Positions 1 to 7,959 of a stretch of 64,000 nucleotides of DNA are shown here, in pieces. Numbering within the stretch: position 1 is the first letter of the stretch; every line of letters begins with the position of its first letter. The notes under the pieces were generated by a model. It did not search any database and had not been told where the DNA came from. It was given only the letters and a program-made list of their open reading frames with translations. The translations under genes and the position numbers were made by a program. This stretch comes from Streptomyces sp. TSRI0281 (lineage in GTDB: Bacteria > Actinomycetota > Actinomycetes > Streptomycetales > Streptomycetaceae). The stretch is taken from positions 63,881-127,880 of the forward strand of contig NZ_LWLE01000007.1 of assembly GCF_001905125.1 (NCBI RefSeq), written 5' to 3'.

Positions 1-200
1 ATCGGCAGTCAGGTCGTGCACTCGGTTTGCAGGGTCTGCACATGAGGTTGCGAGTACGGCTGCCATCTGCAGTCAGGCGAGCGAAAGCGTTCAGCCGCCG
101 GTGGGAACGGAAGGACGCATGACGTGCGCCCTGTTCTGGTTGGGGCGGTGGGAGGCGCTCTTCGGAGATCGGCTGGAAGCGTGCGGCGGTGCCAGGCCGT

Positions 201-1112
201 TCACGCGGCGGCCCGGTCCTCTTTGATGCCGACGCCCGCGTACGCGCCGGCCAGCTGCGGTTCCTCCGCACGGCGCGAGTGTTTGGGGTGCCACTGGTGT
301 GTGGGCACGAGGCCGGGGTCCAGCAGCCGCCAGGCACCGAAGAACTCCTCGATACGGTGTGCTTCGCGGGGGCTGTACGTGAGGTCTGCTACTTCGCCCA
401 GGAGCGGCGTGAGCTTGGACGGCACGGTGGACCCGAGATCGGCGGCATGAGTGATCGACAAGGCGCTGCCGGAAGGTGCCCAGTCACGCAGGACACGTAC
501 CGCCTCCGTGGCATCCGGGTCGGCGACCCAGGGCAGGACGTCGTGCATGAGGACGGCGACGGGCCGTGTGAGGTCCAGCCGTCCGCACACCTGGTCGGAG
601 GCCAGCAGCGTGCCCATGTCGCGCAGGTCGCCCTGGACGAGGGCGGCGCCTGTCTCCTCAGTCGCCATCCTTCGGCGGCCAATGACCACGTGGTCGACGT
701 CCACGTAGATCACCCGGGCGTCCGGCTGCACGCCGAAGACCGCGGTGTGCACGTCGGGAATGACCCGCGAGTTGCGGGAGTGCTGCATAGGCGAGGGGAG
801 GCCGCACCCGAGGTCGAGGAATTGGTCGAAGCCCTGCTGGGCCAGGTAGCGGGCGACCAGAGCGTTGTGCTGCAGATTGATCCGTGCGGCCAAGCGGAGC
901 CGGATGAAGTCCTTGCCGTCCATTCCTGAGAGCACGTCCCTGTCGGCGGCGTAGTGGTCCGAGCCGCCTAGCAGCGCCTCGTACAGCCTCGCGCCAGCGT
1001 GAACCGTTGCCCAGTCCTCCCGATGGCGTCGGACGGGGGTCGCCGGGGCCCAGGCCGTGCCGTACTGCACAATGTTCCGGTTGTGCTCCGCACGCCAGTC
1101 ACCCTTGAGCAT
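201..1112 (-). CDS. SAM-dependent methyltransferase, DUF574 (Methyltransf_19) type
   Basis: Predicted S-adenosylmethionine-dependent methyltransferase of the actinobacterial DUF574 group; the substrate is unknown and it should be cytosolic. Visible are the family hallmark LLGGSDHYAADRD around residues 47-59 and the glycine-rich SAM-binding loop FLDLGCGLPSP around 98-108, then YVDVDHVV at the end of the second strand. The 303 residues fit the family. The ATG at 1112 lies 5 bases after the upstream gene's stop, with a GGGAG about 10 bases ahead. It is the last gene of a long minus-strand array. Members are very numerous in Streptomyces and often sit beside regulators, so the real role cannot be read from sequence. 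Confidence 0.85.
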   Translation of the reverse strand: MLKGDWRAEHNRNIVQYGTAWAPATPVRRHREDWATVHAGARLYEALLGGSDHYAADRDVLSGMDGKDFIRLRLAARINLQHNALVARYLAQQGFDQFLDLGCGLPSPMQHSRNSRVIPDVHTAVFGVQPDARVIYVDVDHVVIGRRRMATEETGAALVQGDLRDMGTLLASDQVCGRLDLTRPVAVLMHDVLPWVADPDATEAVRVLRDWAPSGSALSITHAADLGSTVPSKLTPLLGEVADLTYSPREAHRIEEFFGAWRLLDPGLVPTHQWHPKHSRRAEEPQLAGAYAGVGIKEDRAAA

Positions 1113-1117
1113 GCTGA

Positions 1118-1873
1118 TCAGACTCCCTGGGTCAGGATCGGGCCCACCGGCGCGTTCGGCGCTTTCAGTGCGGCAGCCAGCGCGAGGGCGTCATCGGTGT
1201 CCAGGAAGTCGATCCGAATCCGGTTCCCGCCGTGCTGGTCCCGGCAGTGCCCACATGTCGGCCGGGACTCCACGAGCAGCGGCCTGCCGGTCGCGGTGTG
1301 CATCGTCTTCTGCAGGTGGGTGGCGAACCGCTCATGGTCGCGCCAGTCGCTCAGGTCCAGGTCACACAGGGCCAGTTCGTCTCCGCCGAGGATGCGGTAC
1401 AGGTGGGTGGCGTCTTCCGTGTCGAACGTGCTGGCCTCGATCACGCCGGCCTCGATCACGTCGTTCTGTACCCCGACGCGCCGCTCGAACCCGCTACGAG
1501 CGAAAGCACGGTGCAGTTGCAACGCGGCTTTCTGTACCTCGGTGAGACTGGACTCGACCAGGCGCCCGAGGGCCCGGATGTCCTGCGTCGATGCTGGCTC
1601 GATGACGAGATCCGGGCCGGGGCAGGGCAGCGGCTGCTCGATCCTCGTCACCGCGGCGATGATCCTGTCGGAGAGCAGGTTGCCCTGCACGTCTCCGAGC
1701 AACCAGGGGAGGGCGGGGGCGGGCGTCAGTCGCAGGCGGCAGCCGCCGGGCTCGATGCTCTGCTCCAGGTCGCAGGAACTGCCAGCGTAATGCAGGGCCA
1801 GCTCCAGGGCGCGGGTGGCCTCCACCACAGCGAGCGCTGCGGCTTTGCCGGCTGTGGCCATGGGGTACGTCAT
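1118..1873 (-). CDS. Hypothetical protein (251 aa)
   Basis: I do not recognise this family. The protein is soluble and acidic and has no signal peptide or membrane segment. Near the C-terminus is a CGHCRDQHGG stretch (about residue 210) that could bind a metal through Cys/His, but one CxxC is weak evidence. The ATG at 1873 has AAGGA 8 bases upstream and gives MTYPMATAGK; the longer reading frame upstream lacks a good ribosome site and runs through a hairpin. Only 5 bases separate it from the methyltransferase gene downstream, so the two are probably co-transcribed and may act together. Confidence 0.7.
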   Translation of the reverse strand: MTYPMATAGKAAALAVVEATRALELALHYAGSSCDLEQSIEPGGCRLRLTPAPALPWLLGDVQGNLLSDRIIAAVTRIEQPLPCPGPDLVIEPASTQDIRALGRLVESSLTEVQKAALQLHRAFARSGFERRVGVQNDVIEAGVIEASTFDTEDATHLYRILGGDELALCDLDLSDWRDHERFATHLQKTMHTATGRPLLVESRPTCGHCRDQHGGNRIRIDFLDTDDALALAAALKAPNAPVGPILTQGV

Positions 1874-1912
1874 CGGGTCGTCCTTGTCAGATAGGTCGGG
1901 ACGCGTGTCGTC

Positions 1913-1944
1913 CGGTGCCGGGCCTTGTTCCAGGCCCGGCACCG
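1913..1944 (-). terminator. Hairpin between the DUF6082 gene and 1118-1873
   Basis: A perfect 12-bp inverted repeat (1913-1924 and 1933-1944) with an 8-base loop lies after the DUF6082 gene and 40 bases before the next start. There is no clear T tract, so it could be a terminator, an RNA-processing site or a partial attenuator inside the array. Confidence 0.5.
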
Positions 1945-2176
1945 GGTGGTGCACCCGCCCACCGTCCGGGACCCTCACATGCACCGGTCGGTGGGCGTTT
2001 GAGCGGGCCGGCTACGACACCCCCACGGTGTGCGGGCCGGGGCGCGGTCAGGCGCCACTTCCTCCCCCGGGCTGGCTATGGACCACCGCGCACGGGCGTG
2101 CAGATCGACGAAGCCGAGAGGAAGCCCCAGGTCTCAGCACCGCGCGCCACGACCGGCGCGCGGGCAGGTGTACGGG

Positions 2177-2620
2177 TCAGGCGCCTGCGGTCTGCATCGC
2201 CCGGCGGGCGTCGTACACGTCCCCCACGATGTCGTTGAAGTCCGCGTCGGCCTTGTTGTCGAGCGACTCCTCCGCACGGAAGGCCCCGAACTTCTCCCAG
2301 TACTGGCGGACGGATTCCCGCTCCATGACCGCCTGGACGACGAAGCGCAGCCGGTCCTTGCTGATGAGGCCCAGCCGGTATCGCAAGGCGAGGGCACAGA
2401 GCTGCTGGTTGGCGTTCAGCAGGGTCACGTACTCCTTGACGTCCATGCCCTCGGGCGCCCACTGCTCCGCGAGGTCGAGGTTGGTGGTCAGGAGGGTCAG
2501 CCACTGGTCGTGCATGCGGGCGACGGCCACAACCTTCTGCTGCCGGTGCTGCCGTTCCCTTGCCACGAGGTGGGCGGTTCCGACGGCCGCGATGGCAAGG
2601 AGCGCGTGCGAGGTCTTCAT
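2177..2620 (-). CDS. DUF6082-like small protein
   Basis: A 147-residue protein resembling the Streptomyces DUF6082 family of unknown function. The first 20 residues (MKTSHALLAIAAVGTAHLVA) form one hydrophobic segment followed by basic residues, compatible with a membrane anchor. The body holds helical, acidic-aromatic stretches such as WAPEGMDVKEYVTLLNANQQL and REYWEKFG-like sequence typical of the family. The ATG at 2620 is preceded by AAAGG; the longer frame upstream overlaps the next gene and reads as low-complexity arginine/proline. It lies in the minus-strand array just downstream of the DUF6415-like gene, with a 32-base gap. Confidence 0.7.
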   Translation of the reverse strand: MKTSHALLAIAAVGTAHLVARERQHRQQKVVAVARMHDQWLTLLTTNLDLAEQWAPEGMDVKEYVTLLNANQQLCALALRYRLGLISKDRLRFVVQAVMERESVRQYWEKFGAFRAEESLDNKADADFNDIVGDVYDARRAMQTAGA

Positions 2621-2652
2621 CGGGCGGTGCCTTTCGGTGTGGTGTGCTGCGG

Positions 2653-2994
2653 TTACCGGCGTGGGATCTGCGCCTCTTCTGCGACCGCTTCGACTGCGCG
2701 GAGCAGGGCTCGGAGGAGGCGGGCGGTGTTCTGTGTCCGGTGTGCGGCTGCCTGCGGTGTGCCGGCCGGGGCTGAGAGGCTGAGCCGGCGGGACGCTTCC
2801 CCGAGAGTGGCCTTCGCGGTGTGCCCGGCCTGCGAGTCCGGGGGGAGAGACAGGCACAGGGTGCTGAGGTCTGTGGCGACGGTCTGGCCGTGATGGGTGA
2901 GCTGGCTGAGCAGGCCCAGTGCGACATCGGCGGGTGGTAGGTCTGCGCCCGCCAGGTCCCAGGCGAGCACCCTGTCGATCGTTGCCGCGATCAC
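2653..2994 (-). CDS. Small helical protein, DUF6415-like
   Basis: A 113-residue protein predicted to be almost entirely helical (DLPPADVALGLLSQLTHHGQTV, later ARLLRALLRAVEAVAEEA). It resembles the short Streptomyces proteins filed under DUF6415, sometimes labelled natural-product-related, although no function is established. Its ATG overlaps the stop of the DUF6624 gene by four bases (ATGA), so translation is coupled. No motif identifies an activity; the family name is given with moderate confidence. Confidence 0.65.
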   Translation of the reverse strand: MIAATIDRVLAWDLAGADLPPADVALGLLSQLTHHGQTVATDLSTLCLSLPPDSQAGHTAKATLGEASRRLSLSAPAGTPQAAAHRTQNTARLLRALLRAVEAVAEEAQIPRR

Positions 2995-3626
2995 GCCGTG
3001 CTCACCAGTTCGGCCGTCGACTTGTCGTCGGGTATCTCGGCGGCTGCGTCAGGTCGGGGCTCGCTCGCCCTTCGACGGCGCAGGGCTTCCAGGGACACGG
3101 TGGCCGGGGGGAGCCCTACCGTCGCGCGGCGCTCGTCGAGCGTCAGCGGGTCGCGCACGGCCAGCCGCTCCGGGCCGTTGGGTCCGAGGCGGTACTGGGT
3201 GCCGTACTGCTGCCTGTCCCCGGAGGTGATGAGGCACCGGTCGTGCAGGGACACCCACTGGAGCTGGGACGCCTCGCCCGAGCGCACGGCCTGGTGCATC
3301 AGGCGTGCGGCGTGCCGCTGGAACGGGAGGTCGTGATCCGCGCGGAGGGCGACCAGCCACGCAGCGGTCGCTCCTTCCTTACCGACGCGGCTCCACCCGG
3401 GCCAGCCGTGGTCAGCGATGATCCGTTGCACGACGACGGCGTTGGCCTGATCGGCAAGGCAGCCCCGGTCGATGTCCTCGGCGGAGAGCTGCCCGCACGT
3501 CAGGTACCGCCAGTGCTCGCTGGCCTTCGCCGCACGGTTGATCAGCTCCTGTGCGAGGTCCGGGCGGTGCGTTTCGGAGACCACGATGCTCCGCTTCGTG
3601 CCGGGCGTTCGGCGGTCGGGGCTCAC
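2991..3626 (-). CDS. DUF6624 domain protein
   Basis: A 211-residue protein carrying the DUF6624 signature: IIADHGWPGWSRVG, then AAWLVALRADHDLPFQ, then VSLHDRCLITSGDRQQYGTQ. The conserved His/Asp/Trp residues look like an active site, but no reaction is known for the family. The start overlaps the stop of the GntR-type gene (3623-3626) and the stop overlaps the next start, so it is translated as part of a tightly coupled operon. The C-terminal tail after residue 170 is polar and probably disordered. Confidence 0.8.
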   Translation of the reverse strand: MSPDRRTPGTKRSIVVSETHRPDLAQELINRAAKASEHWRYLTCGQLSAEDIDRGCLADQANAVVVQRIIADHGWPGWSRVGKEGATAAWLVALRADHDLPFQRHAARLMHQAVRSGEASQLQWVSLHDRCLITSGDRQQYGTQYRLGPNGPERLAVRDPLTLDERRATVGLPPATVSLEALRRRRASEPRPDAAAEIPDDKSTAELVSTA

Positions 3627-4801
3627 GCGGCATCACCTGCGAGGTCGAGGACTTCGCGGACGGCCGCGCCCAGACACGCGGCACGCCATATCTGCCCGTC
3701 GGAGTTCGACGGGCCGGCGGCGAGCGCGGTGACCGCGGTGCGTCGCAGGGTGGCGTGCACGTCCGGGTTGTTCGGGTGCTGGCCGACGGCCAACGGAAGC
3801 AGGTGCTCGGCAGCGGCAGCCAGAGTCCGGAGCGTGTGGTGCAGGGTCTCGGGGTGCGGGGTGAGGCGGCTCCGCCACCAGGTGTGGGCCCGGTGACACA
3901 CTGCCCGGATGCCGGTGGGGCTGAGGTCCATGCCAGGCAGCGCCATGTCCCGCAGCCGGGGCAGCAGGCTGTCCACGTCGGGAGGGGGAACGACGGGGAA
4001 GGGCAGCGTGGGCCGTACGACGGTTCGTACCCCGTTGCGGTTGGTGACGACATTCTGTCCGTGCAGCAACTGCAGCCCGTCGGCGACGAACGACTGCGAG
4101 GACACCAGCGCGCGGCCGAGCGCCAGCCGCGTCGGCAGCTTCGAGCCCGGCGGGTAGACACCCGCCTGGATCAGCACGCACAGCCAGGCAGCAATCTGGT
4201 CGGGCTGATCGACGGCTTCACTCCGGTAGCCGACATGGATACGGTCGGCGGAGGAGAAGGTGATCAACCCCTCGGCCTCCAGGTCACGGACCGCGAGGCG
4301 TACGCGTCCGACGGATACCAGCGGACATCCCACCTCGGCAGCGATCCGCCCGACGGCCAGCAGGCTGCCCGGGGGGTACGAACCGTTGGCAACCGACTCT
4401 CGAATCCGCTCCGCGATCTCCCGGACACCCGGGCCTTGCCGCGAGGCCGCCAACAGGGCGCACAGCAACCGCCATGCGGCATGGATCAGCGTTCCGACGT
4501 CCGGGATGATCTCCGCATCGACGTCCGGCCGCTGAACGCCCGTGACAATCTCCTGCCAACGCGCCTGGTCAGCCAGTGAACCGCCTGCTTCGCTGAGCCG
4601 TTTCTCGGCCAGCGGCAGCCACGGCAGGACGAGCCGCCAGATGGTCTCGCGGTCGTCCGCCTGATCGGTGAACACGTTGAAAGCCGCAGTCGCCGTCTCG
4701 AACTCCGCCAGGATCAGCAGCAGTTGACTGAAGGTCGGCTCGTCCCCGGGTTCGCTGCTCTGGATTCCGGGGGTGGTACTGATCGTGATGGTGGTTGTCA
4801 C
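3623..4801 (-). CDS. GntR-type regulator with two winged-helix segments
   Basis: A probable DNA-binding regulator of 392 residues. Residues 1-120 are a helical region of unknown role. Residues about 127-192 form one GntR-like winged helix (IRESVANGSYPPGSLL, then EVGCPLVSVGRVRLAVRDLEAEGLI). Residues about 203-263 form a second (LIQAGVYPPGSKLPTRLALGR, then LQLLHGQNVVTNRNGVRTVV). The C-terminal 130 residues are helical and may sense a ligand. Most GntR proteins have one such domain at the N-terminus, so tandem internal copies are unusual. The start is GTG at 4801 with GAGGAG 8 bases upstream. It heads the coupled group with the DUF6624 and DUF6415-like genes. Confidence 0.75.
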   Translation of the reverse strand: MTTTITISTTPGIQSSEPGDEPTFSQLLLILAEFETATAAFNVFTDQADDRETIWRLVLPWLPLAEKRLSEAGGSLADQARWQEIVTGVQRPDVDAEIIPDVGTLIHAAWRLLCALLAASRQGPGVREIAERIRESVANGSYPPGSLLAVGRIAAEVGCPLVSVGRVRLAVRDLEAEGLITFSSADRIHVGYRSEAVDQPDQIAAWLCVLIQAGVYPPGSKLPTRLALGRALVSSQSFVADGLQLLHGQNVVTNRNGVRTVVRPTLPFPVVPPPDVDSLLPRLRDMALPGMDLSPTGIRAVCHRAHTWWRSRLTPHPETLHHTLRTLAAAAEHLLPLAVGQHPNNPDVHATLRRTAVTALAAGPSNSDGQIWRAACLGAAVREVLDLAGDAA

Positions 4802-4824
4802 TGTTCAACTCCTCGTCGGGGGTT

Positions 4825-4895
4825 CCGCCCGGCGCTGGGGAGCTTCAGTTCCTCGGGGAGGAGGAGAGAAGCCACGTTTGCCCAGCGCCGGGCGG
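4825..4895 (-). other. Long stem-loop in the leader of the GntR gene
   Basis: A perfect 15-bp inverted repeat (4825-4839 with 4881-4895) encloses a 41-base loop. On the minus strand it lies between the stop of 4947-5426 and the GTG of the GntR gene, 23 bases before it. It could end transcription from the upstream three-gene set or act as an attenuator for the GntR group. Confidence 0.5.
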
Positions 4896-4946
4896 GTAGT
4901 CGGGCCCCGGGGGGAGGTGACCCGACGACTGTGAGGGGAGCGCGCG

Positions 4947-5426
4947 TCATGCGTCGTCTCCCATCAGTTCGAGGACGGCGAGAATCGCCAGTGCGTACCG
5001 GCGCAGGTATGGCAGCGCCTCGCCGTGGGGCGCCTCTGCGGCGCGCAGGGCGACCAGGAGGGACAGCTCCTCGGTGGGGTACATCGCGACGCGGTACGGG
5101 GCGACCTGCATGAGCAGTTGGGTGGCCCGGCGGAAACGGTCGGTGATCCGCGCCGCATCCCGCTCGCTCAGCAGTGCGACTCCGGGGACCCGCTGTGGGC
5201 GCAGAGGTAAGCCGCAGCGGACGAACAGCTTGTCGAGTCGCGGGGTGCGAGGCGCGGGGTCCGGCCGGTCGCCCAAGACTTCTTCGAGGGTGACGATCAG
5301 GTCGTAACTGATCCCCTCGGCGACGAGCGAGCGGGTCAGGAGGAAGGCGACCCTGCGCTTCATCTCGTCATCGGGGGTGACCGGCACGGCCGGCGGCCCG
5401 GCAACGGCCACTTCATCCACCCGCAT
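4947..5426 (-). CDS. Hypothetical helical protein coupled to the ATPase gene
   Basis: A 159-residue protein I do not recognise. It is predicted soluble and helical, with no signal peptide. The ATG at 5426 shares its A with the TGA stop of the ATPase gene (TGATG), so the two products are made by coupled translation and are good candidates to interact. The longer frame upstream reads through the ATPase gene and is not credible. Helices such as ITDRFRRATQLLMQVAPYRV and LPYLRRYALAILAVLELMG suggest a protein-protein interaction module. Confidence 0.65.
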   Translation of the reverse strand: MRVDEVAVAGPPAVPVTPDDEMKRRVAFLLTRSLVAEGISYDLIVTLEEVLGDRPDPAPRTPRLDKLFVRCGLPLRPQRVPGVALLSERDAARITDRFRRATQLLMQVAPYRVAMYPTEELSLLVALRAAEAPHGEALPYLRRYALAILAVLELMGDDA

Positions 5427-5896
5427 CACGACCTCCCCGCCGGGGTGCGGAAGGAGGCCCAGGTTGTCCGGCCGTCGTCGCTGACGCCCCAGTCCCGCGA
5501 GAAGGATTCGACGAGGAGCAGTCCGCGGCCCCGCTCGCCATCGGCCGTAGGGGGGCGTAACCGGGCAGGAGCGGGGTTGCAGTCGGTGGCCTCGACGAAG
5601 AGGTCCCTGCCTGTGTGCCGCAACCGCAGGCTGACCGTTCCACGGCCGTGCTCGATCGCGTTGGTGACCAGCTCTGAGACGACCGTCACCACGTCCTGCG
5701 CCAGCGGGGCAGGCACGGCCCGCAACCGCATGAGCGCCTTGGTGATCCGCCGTAACTGGGCGACGCGGACCGGCTCCGGAGCGATGGCCACCTCGAAGAC
5801 GAAATCCGTCTGTGGCCGTACCGCCCCGGAGGACCGTTCGAGGATGGGGGCAGGACTCATCGGTGCACGCCCCGCGCCGGGCGCCGCGGCACTCAT
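5426..5896 (-). CDS. Orphan HATPase_c-type ATP-binding protein (RsbW/anti-sigma-like)
   Basis: A small ATPase of the histidine-kinase fold without a kinase dimerisation domain, like the anti-sigma/serine-kinase RsbW group that is numerous in Streptomyces. The N box is VVSELVTNAIEHG near residues 72-84, and the G2 region is GERGRGLLLVESFSRDWG. Length 156 residues is typical. The ATG at 5896 overlaps the previous stop (ATGA); a second in-frame ATG is at 5860. Family members phosphorylate or sequester anti-sigma antagonists or regulators. No sigma factor or antagonist gene is adjacent, so its partner may be the coupled downstream protein or the resolvase-like protein upstream. Confidence 0.8.
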   Translation of the reverse strand: MSAAAPGAGRAPMSPAPILERSSGAVRPQTDFVFEVAIAPEPVRVAQLRRITKALMRLRAVPAPLAQDVVTVVSELVTNAIEHGRGTVSLRLRHTGRDLFVEATDCNPAPARLRPPTADGERGRGLLLVESFSRDWGVSDDGRTTWASFRTPAGRS

Positions 5897-6402
5897 GCCC
5901 GCCCCCTGATGATCTCGGAAGCCACCAAGGCAACGAACCTGCGGTGCTCCTCGAACCAGCCCAGCTCTCGCCGGTAATCGTCGATCCGGCAGCTGACGAC
6001 AGCGGCGGTGATCACCACGACGCCCTCCGCGAAGCCGGCACGGATCTGCTCCCGTAGCAGGCCCCAGCCCGGCCGGCCCTTGGGTGCGGTCGCACCGTTG
6101 GGGTCCGTGTAGGACTGCTTCGGCCCCACATGCCAGGACTGGCGCTCCGCGTAGTTCGCCGCCGCGTCCAGCGAGGCCCGAGGCACCTGCCCGTCGATGG
6201 AGAGCGCGTACAGGCACACCTGCGGCTCCCTGCCTCTGGCACGGGCCTGCGCGACAACCCGCTCAAGGTTCTCGCGCCGTCCAGCCGCTATCGACCCGTA
6301 CAGGTCGGCGGCGACACGGACCTCATCGGGGTACAGCCGCGCCCGGTCGGCGCGTTCCCTGTCCATCCAGTTCTGAGTGCTGCGGGCGGTGCTCTGGCGC
6401 AT
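5893..6402 (-). CDS. Degenerate serine-recombinase (resolvase) fold protein
   Basis: A 169-residue protein whose residues 60-165 follow the layout of the N-terminal catalytic domain of serine recombinases. CLYALSIDGQ (63-72) stands where resolvases have YARVSTDEQ, AANYAERQSWHV matches the next helix and strand, YTDPNGA the following loop, and RPGWGLLREQIRAGFAEGVVVIT the RPGL...GxxDVVVV segment. The arginine two residues before the catalytic serine is missing and one residue is deleted, and there is no DNA-binding C-terminal half. Recombination activity is therefore unlikely. The ATG at 6402 has GAGG 8 bases upstream. It heads the operon with the ATPase. Confidence 0.6.
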   Translation of the reverse strand: MRQSTARSTQNWMDRERADRARLYPDEVRVAADLYGSIAAGRRENLERVVAQARARGREPQVCLYALSIDGQVPRASLDAAANYAERQSWHVGPKQSYTDPNGATAPKGRPGWGLLREQIRAGFAEGVVVITAAVVSCRIDDYRRELGWFEEHRRFVALVASEIIRGRA

Positions 6403-6581
6403 TGCTGGCCTCGGCTTCGTCGATTGGGGGAGATAGACGGCTGCCTGCGACGGGGATGCGAGCAGCCGTCCATTCGGGCGGGGAGGCTTCGATCCGTACA
6501 ACCAGCGGGGGGTAACTGTGCGTGGCAAAACAGCCATGGACTGACGCACAGTCACGTCCCGTTGGGATTTCAGCATGCTCC

Positions 6582-6624
6582 TTTTGGCGGTCGGTGCGCA
6601 ATAGTGTCACCCGGATTGCCAAAA
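6582..6624. promoter_or_regulatory. Possible operator in the divergent promoter region
   Basis: The 278-bp gap between the divergent genes at 6402 and 6681 contains inverted half-sites TTTTGGC (6582-6588) and GCCAAAA (6618-6624), centred 36 bases apart. Both promoters should lie here. The spacing suggests two half-sites bound by the adjacent XRE-type regulator, but this is inference. Confidence 0.35.
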
Positions 6625-6680
6625 AGACCGCATGGATGTGCCCATAGCTGCGCGAGTCGACGACGTGTCAGACTGCGTCC

Positions 6681-7535
6681 ATGACGCAGAAGCGAGCGAC
6701 GCCGACTATCAAGCGGCGCAGAGTTGGCGGTCAGTTGCGTCGCTGGCGCGGCTCCATGAAGTCCGGCGATGCTGCCAAGCTCATGGGCTGGGACACCACT
6801 CGTCTCAGCCGGATCGAGAGGGGCACGTACCGAATCTCAGGCGACGAGGTGCGATCACTCTCTGACAGGTTGGGCGTGGACGACCTGGCCGGCGTCGAAG
6901 AGGTGGCGCGGGTTGCCGAGGAACCGTTGGGCGAGGGGTGGTGGGCGGCTTACGCAGGTCGCATCGGCCAGAACTACCTCGACTTCATCGAGTTGGAGGG
7001 CGACGCCGAGTCACTCCAGATCCAGCACCCGGTGATCATCCCTGGTCTGCTCCAGTCGCCGGGATACGTGCGCGAGATGATCACTCGTGCGCCAACCGCA
7101 GTGTCGCCGGCGCATGCCGAGATGCTGGTGTCGATCCGGCTGGCTCGGCAGGCCGTCCTGAGCAAGGCTGCCAAACTCCATGCCCTTGTCCCCGAGTCGG
7201 CCCTGCACGCCAAGTTCGAGTCGGGCCCTGCGATCATGCGGGACCAGATCCGCAGGCTCCTTGACGTCTCGGAAATGCCGAACGTCGAATTTCAGCTCAT
7301 CCCACTCACTACGCATCCGACGTACGGCTCGAACGGCGCCATCACCTTGCTTTCCCACAAGCACCCGTGGGCGAAGGTGGCCAGCGTCGACAACCCCATG
7401 GGCGGCAACCACACCGACGACACCCAACAGGTCAGCTTCTTGGAGAAGGAGTTCGAGGCCATTGCTGGGATCGCACTTCCCGTCGACAAGTCACGGGATC
7501 TACTCAACGAGTACCTGGAAGGACTGCACCAGTGA
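6681..7535 (+). CDS. XRE-family regulator with DUF5753 (Scr1/WhiJ type)
   Basis: A 284-residue DNA-binding protein of the actinobacterial group that pairs with DUF397 proteins. Residues about 15-70 form the helix-turn-helix (SGDAAKLMGWDTTRLSRIERGTY). Residues about 90-280 match DUF5753 (YLDFIELEGDAESLQIQHPVIIPGLLQSPGYVR, then a helical C-terminus). Such pairs control development and metabolite genes in Streptomyces (for example whiJ and abaA-type loci) and are sometimes called toxin-antitoxin-like. No convincing Shine-Dalgarno precedes the ATG at 6681, so translation may be leaderless. The downstream DUF397 gene starts inside its stop codon. Confidence 0.9.
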   Translation: MTQKRATPTIKRRRVGGQLRRWRGSMKSGDAAKLMGWDTTRLSRIERGTYRISGDEVRSLSDRLGVDDLAGVEEVARVAEEPLGEGWWAAYAGRIGQNYLDFIELEGDAESLQIQHPVIIPGLLQSPGYVREMITRAPTAVSPAHAEMLVSIRLARQAVLSKAAKLHALVPESALHAKFESGPAIMRDQIRRLLDVSEMPNVEFQLIPLTTHPTYGSNGAITLLSHKHPWAKVASVDNPMGGNHTDDTQQVSFLEKEFEAIAGIALPVDKSRDLLNEYLEGLHQ

Positions 7536-7774
7536 CCACGAAGCACGGACGTGCCTGCATGGCCCCAGAGTTTGAGGGCGCCGTCTGGAAGAAGTCTTCC
7601 CGCAGCGGAGGCAGCGAAGGACAGTGCGTTGAGTGCGCTGACGTAACCCGGCCCCACTCCGGCATCGCCGTTCGCGACTCGAAGAACCCTGACGGGCCCG
7701 CGCTACTGTTCGCCCCCGAGGCGTTCAGCGGCTTCATCGCGGCTGTGAGCAGGAACGAGTTCGACCTGCTCTGA
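7532..7774 (+). CDS. DUF397 domain protein
   Basis: An 80-residue partner of the upstream XRE/DUF5753 regulator. The family signature WKKSSRSGGSEGQCVECA is followed by VRDSKNPDGPALLFAPEAFSGFI, as in other DUF397 proteins. The GTG at 7532 overlaps the regulator's TGA (GTGA) and has GGAAGGA about 8 bases upstream; an ATG at 7559 would give a protein nine residues shorter. In characterised loci the DUF397 member antagonises or modulates the DNA-binding partner; that role is inferred here. A strong terminator follows. Confidence 0.9.
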   Translation: MTTKHGRACMAPEFEGAVWKKSSRSGGSEGQCVECADVTRPHSGIAVRDSKNPDGPALLFAPEAFSGFIAAVSRNEFDLL

Positions 7775-7786
7775 CCTGACACCCGG

Positions 7787-7843
7787 TATGAGAGTGGCCC
7801 GTCTCCCCCCGCCCATAACGGGGGGAGACGGGCCACTCTCATA
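7787..7843. terminator. Perfect 24-bp-stem hairpin terminator
   Basis: Positions 7787-7810 and 7820-7843 are exact inverted repeats with a 9-base loop. The hairpin lies 12 bases after the DUF397 stop and downstream of the oppositely oriented HTH-TPR gene, so it probably stops transcription from both sides. Confidence 0.85.
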
Positions 7844-7959
7844 CAGCAGTACCCATGGGTTAGTGGAGCGTACCCCCACGTGATCGTCAGCAGGAAGACT
7901 CCGTAATCACGCGCTCCGGGACGTACACGAGCACCGCCGATACACCCATGCAACGCTGA

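Noticed and set aside
4383..4403. Second attachment site: a TCGAATCCG match to the tRNA T arm
   Set aside because: Only nine bases agree and it lies inside the GntR coding sequence; this length is expected by chance.
5893..6402. Functional serine recombinase
   Set aside because: The catalytic arginine is absent, the active-site strand is one residue short, and there is no DNA-binding domain.
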